In this document: positions 57,707 through 64,000 of the stretch, one piece after another
Numbering within the stretch: position 1 is the stretch's first letter
How the letters are laid out: every line of letters begins with the position of its first letter
Assembly: GCA_017433975.1 (NCBI GenBank)
Contig: JAFRGD010000022.1
Coordinates: 62,001-126,000 of the forward strand
DNA length: 64,000 nt
DNA from: Mogibacterium sp.
Lineage (GTDB): Bacteria > Bacillota > Clostridia > Peptostreptococcales > Anaerovoracaceae
Direction of reading: 5' to 3'
Translations under genes and position numbers: made by a program
The notes under the pieces: generated by a model
Seen by the model: only the letters and a program-made list of their open reading frames with translations
What the model was told of the DNA's origin: nothing
Databases searched by the model: none

Positions 57707-58819
57707 TTAGCAGAAAATTAGCGGCGCGAAGTCCCTGAGGCATCGACGCCATACATTCCAGTCATGTCCGCCCTGGTACATCTTGCGGATGCAGGCCACA
57801 CCGGCCGTTTTGAGGATGTCGTCATCCTCGAGGAACGCTGCGATCAGATGGTCGTCCTCTCCGATGCCCCGGAAGAAAACCTTATAATGCTCCGCAAACG
57901 CCGCAGGATCGTCGAGCGCCTTCAAATGCGCATTGTCGGACGGTGCGCGGTCGATCGGGTCCATCGCCGGGTTCCCTGCGATAAAGTCGCGCAAGAATCC
58001 GCTGAACAACCCAAGATAGGAGAACAGCTCCGGATGCGTAAAGCCGGTGATGCTCGTCTGCATCGAGCCCATGGAAAGGCCCGCCATCGCCCGGTGCTCC
58101 CGGTCCGTCAGAGTCCGGTATTTCCCGTCAATGAACGGGATGACGTCCTCCACGATCATCCGCGGCAGCAGCAGATGGTCGACGGCGCGCTGCCCCGACG
58201 CGGTCCGGGTCTGCACCATGCCGGCGTTCATCACGACGAGGAACGGAACCGCCTTTCCCTCCGCAATGAGGTTATCGAGAATGAGGTTTGCCTTGCCGGA
58301 ATACACCCAGCCCGTTTCATTCTCGCCGTGTCCGTGCTGGAGATACAGAACCGGGTACCGCCGTTCCGGATGCGCCTCGTACTCCGCAGGCACGTAAACG
58401 AGGCAGGACGCCCAGTCGCCGGTCACCGACGAGTGGAAATACTCCCTCCGGACGGAACCGTGCGGAACGTCTTTCAACCGGTAAAAATCGCCGTCCTCCT
58501 CCGGAAGCGCAATGTAATTGTACGGCCGGCTGCAGCCGAACGCGATCGGCAGATACGGGCTCAGGACCTCGTCTCCATCGATCAATACCTGTACATAAGT
58601 AAAGCCATGACAGGCAGGAAGCGGCGCCGTCCAGACGCTGTTCTCCTGCCTGCATTCATAGGTTTTTCTTTCAATTATGAGCGATACGGACGCGGCATGG
58701 TCCGCACGAAGGCGGATCCGGGGGATTCCGTCCGCATCCACAACAACAGCGTCCGGGACACCCGGAGGGCTAAGAACCGGATCAAACGCGTTCGCCTGCG
58801 CCGTCAGATCTTTATCCAT
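57707..58819 (-). CDS. Esterase (alpha/beta hydrolase, esterase D / CE1-like)
   Basis: The 370-residue protein has an N-terminal beta domain (residues about 20-115, resembling a carbohydrate-binding or E-set module) and a C-terminal alpha/beta hydrolase: VLYLQHGHGENETGWV (oxyanion region), nucleophile Ser in AGLSMGSMQ, and His in QGGHDWNVW. CE1-type esterases remove acyl groups from sugars. No signal peptide, so intracellular deacylation of imported sugar is likely. It lies 21 bp after the amylosucrase-like gene. Confidence 0.87.
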   Translation of the reverse strand: MDKDLTAQANAFDPVLSPPGVPDAVVVDADGIPRIRLRADHAASVSLIIERKTYECRQENSVWTAPLPACHGFTYVQVLIDGDEVLSPYLPIAFGCSRPYNYIALPEEDGDFYRLKDVPHGSVRREYFHSSVTGDWASCLVYVPAEYEAHPERRYPVLYLQHGHGENETGWVYSGKANLILDNLIAEGKAVPFLVVMNAGMVQTRTASGQRAVDHLLLPRMIVEDVIPFIDGKYRTLTDREHRAMAGLSMGSMQTSITGFTHPELFSYLGLFSGFLRDFIAGNPAMDPIDRAPSDNAHLKALDDPAAFAEHYKVFFRGIGEDDHLIAAFLEDDDILKTAGVACIRKMYQGGHDWNVWRRCLRDFAPLIFC

Positions 58820-58840
58820 TCATTTCACCTTCTCTCCTGC

Positions 58841-60709
58841 TCATTGCCGGTGCCAGAGCATCCAGCGGAAGCCGTACCCCTCGAGCGGTACCGACAGGCA
58901 GTCCATGCCTGATTCGCCGTCAGGGGTTCCGCCGAAGACCTCGCCGGATAAAAGGTCCTCATATGTCCTGCCACCCGATGCCTCGCACGGTTCCTCATGA
59001 ATCTGCACGGTAACCGGCCACTCGGAGAAGTTAAATACCCCGAGAAAGCGCTCTCCGTCCAGGTTCCGACTCACCGCGATCACGCGGTCGTCGCCGGTTT
59101 CGACGACGGACATCGCCGCGTCCGGTCCCATGATCTCATTCGACCGGCGAACCGCCTGCATGGCCGCGAGGCCGTCAAAGATCCGCTGTGAGACCGTCCC
59201 GGCCGTCTTTCGTTCCGCGGCCTTTTCCGCGTCGAATTTGCCCCGATGCAGGTAACGGCTGTCGTCCCACTTATCCGGATCCTCGTGATAACTGTAATCG
59301 TTCAGCTGCCCGATCTCGTCCCCGCTGTAGAGGACCGGGATCCCGTGCTGCGCCAGGATGAAGGCGTGCAGCATCAGATCGCAGCGGACGCCTCGGTCGA
59401 GCTCCTCCGCCTGCCCGTCCGCCAATGCGGTCTCGATACCGCAGAGGGACGCGGTCGTTCCGCAGAGCCGGGCGTCGCCGATGAGTTCAAAATCGTTATA
59501 TAGCTCCCCGCGCGACCAGCTCCCCGGCCATTTTCCGGTGAACCAGTCGTTGAGGTATTTCTTGTGCGGGACCTCCCCGTATCCGAATTGTCCGAGGAAC
59601 GGGTAGTCGAGCCCCCATCCGATGTCGTCGTGGCAGCGGATATAATTCTGGAAGATATATTCCTGCGGCAACCCGTAGACCTGTCTCATCTGATGTTGTA
59701 AGAGCCGGACGTCACGGGTCGCAACCGAGTGCCACAGCGTGCACATCATCGTTACGTTATACAACATCTCGCATTCCGCCCTGCCCTGCGCACCGAAGTA
59801 CGGAACGACTTCTTTTGGCGCCATTACGACTTCGCCAAGCAGGAGCACGCCCGGACAGACGATCCGGCAGGCGATGTTCATCATCCGGACGATCTTGTGG
59901 ACCGGCGGCAGGTTCCGGCAGTTCGTCCAGAGCTCTTTCCAGATATATGGGATGGCGTCCAGGCGGATCACGTCGATGCCGCGGTTCGCGAGATAGAGCA
60001 GGTTGTCCGTCATGTCATTGAAGACCATCGGATTTGCGTAATTGAGGTCCCACTGGAACGGATGGAAGGTCGTCATGACGACCTTACTGCACTCCGGAAT
60101 CCAAGTGAAGTTCCCCGGCGCGGTTGCCGGGAAGACCTGCGGAACGGTCGCCTCGTAGGCGTTCGGGATATCCCAGTTATCGTACATGAAAAACCGCGCC
60201 TGCGCGATCGGGTCGCCGGACCTCGCCTCAGCCGCCCAGACATGCTCGTCACTGACATGATTCAATACGAAATCGAAGCAGACCGCGATGCCACGGTCAT
60301 GGCAGGCGTCCGCGAGGGACTCGAGGTCCTCCATCGTTCCGAGGTCCGGCCGGACCTTGCGGAAGTCCGATACCGCGTAACCGCCGTCGCTCTTGCCATG
60401 TGGGGAGTCCAGGAGCGGCATCAGATGCAGATAGTTAATGCCGCACTCGGTCAGGTACGGAAGGCGGTCCTCCACGCCGCGGAGGGTGCCGCCGAAGTTT
60501 TCCGTATAGAGCATCATTCCGAGCGGCGCCCGCTCTTCGTCCCAGCTCCTGCCTACAGCGCGCAGCCCGTCCCGCTCCCGGAGCGCGGCCTTGCGGTCCG
60601 CCGCATTTTTCTCCAGGATCGTCAAAAAATACGCGAACGCGTTCTCGTCATGATACAACTCCATGTAGAGTTGCTTCAGTTCTTCCAGATAATCTTTCTG
60701 CTCAATCAT
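58841..60709 (-). CDS. Amylosucrase-like GH13 enzyme
   Basis: The 622-residue GH13 enzyme is close to amylosucrase: helical N-terminal domain, then NYLHLMPLLDSPHGKSDGGY, VFPATAPGNFTWIPECSKVV, FQWDLNYANPMVFNDMTDNL and catalytic RLDAIPYIWK (Asp), LLGEVV (Glu), CHDDIGW (Asp). Amylosucrase splits sucrose, attaches glucose to a glucan and releases fructose; related sucrose hydrolases share the fold. The neighbouring fructokinase gene fits released fructose. ATG at 60709 is preferred; the longer frame overlaps the kinase gene. Confidence 0.87.
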   Translation of the reverse strand: MIEQKDYLEELKQLYMELYHDENAFAYFLTILEKNAADRKAALRERDGLRAVGRSWDEERAPLGMMLYTENFGGTLRGVEDRLPYLTECGINYLHLMPLLDSPHGKSDGGYAVSDFRKVRPDLGTMEDLESLADACHDRGIAVCFDFVLNHVSDEHVWAAEARSGDPIAQARFFMYDNWDIPNAYEATVPQVFPATAPGNFTWIPECSKVVMTTFHPFQWDLNYANPMVFNDMTDNLLYLANRGIDVIRLDAIPYIWKELWTNCRNLPPVHKIVRMMNIACRIVCPGVLLLGEVVMAPKEVVPYFGAQGRAECEMLYNVTMMCTLWHSVATRDVRLLQHQMRQVYGLPQEYIFQNYIRCHDDIGWGLDYPFLGQFGYGEVPHKKYLNDWFTGKWPGSWSRGELYNDFELIGDARLCGTTASLCGIETALADGQAEELDRGVRCDLMLHAFILAQHGIPVLYSGDEIGQLNDYSYHEDPDKWDDSRYLHRGKFDAEKAAERKTAGTVSQRIFDGLAAMQAVRRSNEIMGPDAAMSVVETGDDRVIAVSRNLDGERFLGVFNFSEWPVTVQIHEEPCEASGGRTYEDLLSGEVFGGTPDGESGMDCLSVPLEGYGFRWMLWHRQ

Positions 60710-60723
60710 TTCTGTCATTTCCT

Positions 60724-61686
60724 TTATTTCCAGCGTTCGACCTCCTCCGGCGTCGGCATGGCCGGAATCGCTCCGCTTCTCGAACACGTCACCGCAGCGG
60801 CGCGGTTCGAATACATCACCATCGCGCTGAGGTCGGCCGGTGGAATCTCGTTGATACTGCCGGCGCCGCGATTCAGTCGGTCAGCGATCTGGCAGAGCAG
60901 CGCGCCGAAGAACGTGTCGCCCGCGCCGTTGGTATCGGCGATGTCGTGGCTGACGCTCGGGAGCGTATCGGTCCCGCCCGCATAGCGGTAGAACGACCCG
61001 GAGCCTCCCAGCGTAACCAGTACCAGTTGCGGCCCCTTCTCAAGCAGGATACGGCTCCCCTCATATACGTCGTCCGTTCCGGTCATCATCAGCATCTCGC
61101 CGTCCGAAACCTTGAGGACATCTACGAACGGAAGCGGCTTCATCATCATCTCAGTGGCAGACGCTTCGTCCTTCCAGAGCGGTGCCCGGTAATTCGGATC
61201 ATAGGTGATGAGCACGCCGCGGTCCCGGGCGGCTTTGATCAGGCTGAGACACGCCTCACGCGCCGGTGACGTCGTCAAACTGAGGGATCCGAAGTGCAGG
61301 ATCCGCGGCAGCGGCTCGCGGTCGAGCAAGGACATCGCTTCTTCAACGGTAATCTGTGTATCGGCTCCCGGGTCGCGGTAGAACGTGAAGTCCCGCTCCC
61401 CCTCCTCGTCCACATGAACGATGGCCATGGTCGTCGGGTGCTCCGTGCATTCAAACACAAAAGCAGTGTCGACGCCTTCCCGTTCCAGGACAGACTTCAG
61501 CTCCCTGCCAAAAGAATCTGCTCCGACCTTGCCCATGAAGCCGGCCGAAGCGCCCAGCCTCGTCGCCGCAACCGCGACATTGGCCGGCGCACCGCCCGGA
61601 AACGCTGCAAAGCGGGCAACGCCGTTCTCATCTCTTCCCTTTTGCGTGAGGTCGATCAACACCTCTCCCATTGTCATGATATCCAT
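60724..61686 (-). CDS. PfkB-family fructokinase
   Basis: The 320-residue sugar kinase has PfkB signatures: an early GGAPANVAVAATRLG and the C-terminal DTNGAGDTFFGALL with catalytic Asp and anion hole. Motif spacing fits fructokinase (ScrK-like). It phosphorylates fructose to fructose-6-phosphate in the cytosol, matching fructose release by the adjacent GH13 and GH32 enzymes. GGAGG precedes the ATG. First gene of the kinase-amylosucrase-esterase row. Confidence 0.92.
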   Translation of the reverse strand: MDIMTMGEVLIDLTQKGRDENGVARFAAFPGGAPANVAVAATRLGASAGFMGKVGADSFGRELKSVLEREGVDTAFVFECTEHPTTMAIVHVDEEGERDFTFYRDPGADTQITVEEAMSLLDREPLPRILHFGSLSLTTSPAREACLSLIKAARDRGVLITYDPNYRAPLWKDEASATEMMMKPLPFVDVLKVSDGEMLMMTGTDDVYEGSRILLEKGPQLVLVTLGGSGSFYRYAGGTDTLPSVSHDIADTNGAGDTFFGALLCQIADRLNRGAGSINEIPPADLSAMVMYSNRAAAVTCSRSGAIPAMPTPEEVERWK

Positions 61687-61768
61687 TGCGAGCCCTCCGT
61701 TAGTTAACTATAATAATATATTAGTCAATGCTGCAAAACTGCTGTATTTTCTGCATTTCTCCATGCTA

Positions 61769-61798
61769 ATAGTATCATTTCCTGCGTTATTCTGTCAA
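61769..61798 (-). promoter_or_regulatory. Promoter of fructokinase gene row
   Basis: TTGACA (61793-61798), 18 bp, TACTAT (61769-61774) on the minus strand. Confidence 0.6.
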
Positions 61799-61830
61799 AT
61801 ACAACTCACGCCCACGACAAAGGACTGGAC

Positions 61831-61858
61831 AAAAGGACGGGCCGCAAAAGCCCGTCCC
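61831..61858 (-). terminator. Terminator after nucleoside-type ABC permease
   Basis: GGACGGGC/GCCCGTCC stem; minus strand continues TTTTGTCC. Confidence 0.85.
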
Positions 61859-61901
61859 GATTTTCCATCTATGATGCGCCAAAATGCGCTTTCCGTCTGC
61901 T

Positions 61902-62891
61902 CTACCGCTCCTCGCGGAAGTACGGTAAGCCGAGGCTCGCCGGCGGCTGGTTTTCTTTCTTGTCGCGCAGGCTGATGGCGATCAATACGAGGATCGTGAC
62001 GACGTAAGGGAGCATTTTGTAGAGCTCCTTGACCGCGAGGTCGGTGCCCGTAGGGATGTAGAGGTACAGGATGTACAGCCCGCCGAAGAGCATCGACGCG
62101 AAAATCGCGAGGTTCGGCCGCCAGATCGTGAAGATGACCAGCGCGATGGCCAGCCAGCCGCGGTCGCCGAACGCGTCGTTGGACCAGACGCCGTTCGCGT
62201 AGTCCATGACGTAGTACAGGCCGCCGAGGCCCGCAACCATGCAGCCGATGCAGACCGAGAAGTATTTATACTTGGTCGTGTTGATGCCGGCCGCGTCCGC
62301 GGTCGCCGGGTTCTCTCCGACCGCCCGGAGCTCGAGACCGGTGCGGGTCCTCTTGAGGACGTACGAGGCGATGATCGCGATGGCGATGGCGACGTAGGTC
62401 AGAAAGCCGTACGACAGGAACAGCTTGCCGATGACGCCCGCCTTGCTCGCGAACGGAAGCGTCTTGGTGAACGCCAGGCTCGTCGAGGAGAGCGCGATGG
62501 ACGGGACGTCGCTGCCGGTCAGCTTGATCAGCGAGCCGCCGAAGAAGTTGCCGAAGCCGACGCCGAACGTCGTCATGGCGAGACCGGTGACGTTCTGGTT
62601 CGCGCGGAGCGATACGGTCAGGAAGCAGTAAAGCAGTCCCATCAGCAGCGATCCGAGCAGGCACGCGAGCGTCGGAATCAGGACCGCGAGGAAATTGTTG
62701 AAGTTCGCCCCGCTCTTCTGTTCGTAGAGGAACGCGCCGATGACGCCGGAGATCGCGCCGACGTACATGACGCCCGGGATTCCGAGATTGAGGTTGCCGG
62801 ACTTTTCCGAAATGGTCTCGCCGGTGCAGCCGAGGAGCAGTGGGACGCTCTGTACAACCGCTCTTGGAAAGAACGTTACAAAATTGAACAT
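61902..62891 (-). CDS. ABC transporter permease, nucleoside/simple-sugar type (second subunit)
   Basis: The 329-residue permease of the BPD_transp_2 family has about nine helices, with the early ETISEKSGNLNLGIPGVMYV signature (GE..GVxNLGxEG), GRRAVGENP-type cytosolic motif (ELRAVGENPATADAAGIN) and AFGDRGWLAIALVIF. It pairs with the upstream permease in BmpDEFG/YufPQ-like importers of nucleosides. Two bases after the partner gene; followed by a terminator, so it ends the operon. Confidence 0.92.
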   Translation of the reverse strand: MFNFVTFFPRAVVQSVPLLLGCTGETISEKSGNLNLGIPGVMYVGAISGVIGAFLYEQKSGANFNNFLAVLIPTLACLLGSLLMGLLYCFLTVSLRANQNVTGLAMTTFGVGFGNFFGGSLIKLTGSDVPSIALSSTSLAFTKTLPFASKAGVIGKLFLSYGFLTYVAIAIAIIASYVLKRTRTGLELRAVGENPATADAAGINTTKYKYFSVCIGCMVAGLGGLYYVMDYANGVWSNDAFGDRGWLAIALVIFTIWRPNLAIFASMLFGGLYILYLYIPTGTDLAVKELYKMLPYVVTILVLIAISLRDKKENQPPASLGLPYFREER

Positions 62892-62892
62892 G

Positions 62893-63993
62893 TTACTCCT
62901 CCTTTCCCTTGCTGCTCCGGAAGTGGAGCTGATAGTTGATGAAGAACTCGCTCGCGATGACGAAGAAGAGAATGATTCCCGTCAGGATGTCTCCGTACGA
63001 CGGGTTCAGTCCGTACGTCGTGGAAATCTCACCGGCGCCTCTGGACATGAACACCAGAAGGAGCCCGGAGAGCACCATCGCAATCGGGTTGAAGTGAGCA
63101 AGCCACGCGACCATGACGCCGAGGAAGCCGCGGCCGCCCGCGAGCGACGTCGTGATGGTGTGGTCGCTGCCGGCCACCAGCAGCCACCCGGTCAGACCGC
63201 AGATCGCGCCCGAGAGGAGCAGCGTCCGGATGATGACCCGGTCGACTTTGATGCCGACGTACCGCGCCGTCTGCTGGCTTTCGCCGACGACCGTCAGTTC
63301 ATAGCCGTGCTTACTGTACTTCAGATAGATGAACATCACCACGGTCACGATCGCAGCGACGATGGTGATCAGGAAATACTTCTGCCCTGCGAGCGTCGGG
63401 AGCCACCCGGCCTCCGTGTGAGCGTTGATGATTCCGACATTGCCGGAGCCTTTTGGGGACTCCCATTTGATGATGTAATAGGCGGTGAGCTGGGTCGCGA
63501 CGTAGTTCATCATCAAGGTGAACAGCGTCTCGTTGGTGTTCCACTTCGCCTTGAAGAGCGCCGGGATGAAGGCCCACAGCGCACCGGCCACGATGGCCGC
63601 GATCAACATGATCAGGATGAGGACGCCGTTCGGGATCTTGTCGCCGAGCAGGATCATGCAGGCCGCCGTCGCGAGGGTTCCGACCGTCACCTGCCCCTCC
63701 GCGCCGAGGTTCCAGAACTTCATCCGGAAGGCCGGAGCGAGCGCGACCGAGACCATGAGCAGGATGGCGAGTTCCTTGCCGAGAACCCAGATCTTGCGCG
63801 GGCTGCCGAAGGACCCCTTGAACATCGCCGCGTAAACGCCAAACGGGTTGAGGTGCGTCGTAAAGGTCGTGATGACCGCGCAGAGGATGAGCGCGATCAG
63901 GATGCCCGCGAGTCGTACCAGCCACTCCTGCTTCCAGGTGAGCGCCTTGCGCTTGGTGATGTGGATGAGCGGTTCTTTTTTCTTGCTATTCAT
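62893..63993 (-). CDS. ABC transporter permease, nucleoside/simple-sugar type (first subunit)
   Basis: The 366-residue BPD_transp_2 permease has FRMKFWNLGAEGQVTVGTLA (family NLGAEGQ signature) and the cytosolic ELTVVGESQQTARYVGIKVD motif, as in YufP/BmpC-type nucleoside permeases. It should form the pore with the next gene product. The ATG at 63993 is seven bases from the window edge, so the expected upstream ATPase and binding-protein genes are outside. Confidence 0.92.
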   Translation of the reverse strand: MNSKKKEPLIHITKRKALTWKQEWLVRLAGILIALILCAVITTFTTHLNPFGVYAAMFKGSFGSPRKIWVLGKELAILLMVSVALAPAFRMKFWNLGAEGQVTVGTLATAACMILLGDKIPNGVLILIMLIAAIVAGALWAFIPALFKAKWNTNETLFTLMMNYVATQLTAYYIIKWESPKGSGNVGIINAHTEAGWLPTLAGQKYFLITIVAAIVTVVMFIYLKYSKHGYELTVVGESQQTARYVGIKVDRVIIRTLLLSGAICGLTGWLLVAGSDHTITTSLAGGRGFLGVMVAWLAHFNPIAMVLSGLLLVFMSRGAGEISTTYGLNPSYGDILTGIILFFVIASEFFINYQLHFRSSKGKEE

Positions 63994-64000
63994 CCTTGTC

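Overview
The window looks like a chromosomal piece of a high-GC, Gram-positive anaerobe of the Clostridia/Eubacteriales type. Evidence: strong AGGAGG ribosome sites, lipobox lipoproteins, MsmX-, YesL- and YegP-type genes, split flavodoxins, a lysine-aminomutase-like radical SAM enzyme beside a 3-hydroxyacyl-CoA dehydrogenase, and corrinoid methyl-transfer genes. A family such as Anaerovoracaceae is possible, but I cannot prove it from sequence alone. No rRNA, tRNA, CRISPR array, integrase or transposase gene was seen.

Layout. 1-5 kb: a cut radical SAM gene, a tandem GNAT acetyltransferase, a TetR regulator, a flavodoxin, an LtrA-like membrane protein and a Nim-like flavoprotein. 5-8 kb: a 911-residue fusion of a TetM-like ribosomal GTPase with a Rae1/YacP-type NYN nuclease. 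8-15.4 kb: D-2-hydroxyacid dehydrogenase, SDR, PepC aminopeptidase, then a methyl-transfer cluster (homocysteine methyltransferase, DUF2284 protein, and a CmuA-like fusion of a UroD-type methyltransferase with a corrinoid domain). 16-22 kb: YbjQ, a membrane-anchored MerR regulator, MATE exporter, lipoprotein, a DUF4160/DUF2442 pair with an operator-containing promoter, MutT and a YhfC-family membrane protease. The MerR gene and yhfC carry the same 19-bp-spacer MerR promoter. 22-29.5 kb: assorted host genes plus a type I toxin-antitoxin locus.

29.5-38.4 kb is an AT-rich island, clearly foreign to its GC-rich surroundings, with seven genes in one direction: C5-cytosine methyltransferase, ParB-like protein, SNF2 helicase, DUF3883 nuclease-like protein, Vsr endonuclease, AspBHI-like restriction endonuclease and an unknown protein. 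It is the best candidate for an undescribed defence system.

38.4-50 kb: small unknowns, SIMPL protein, HigBA toxin-antitoxin, ArsC-like protein, ThpR, a polynucleotide-kinase-like/HD fusion, the rpsB-tsf operon, two very long imperfect hairpins, an orphan amino-acid binding lipoprotein, a KamA-like enzyme and 3-hydroxyacyl-CoA dehydrogenase. 50.9-61.7 kb: a sucrose/fructoside utilisation locus (fructokinase, amylosucrase-like GH13, esterase, ABC sugar importer with its own MsmX ATPase, YesL, GH32 invertase). 61.9-64 kb: two permeases of a nucleoside-type ABC importer running off the window.

Non-coding structure is rich. There are three copies of a 262-284 bp MITE-like element with CTGTACAAA termini and subterminal hairpins. 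Four small RNAs share a type I antitoxin architecture, one of them with an intact toxin gene. There are also many short tandem duplications in gene-flanking DNA.
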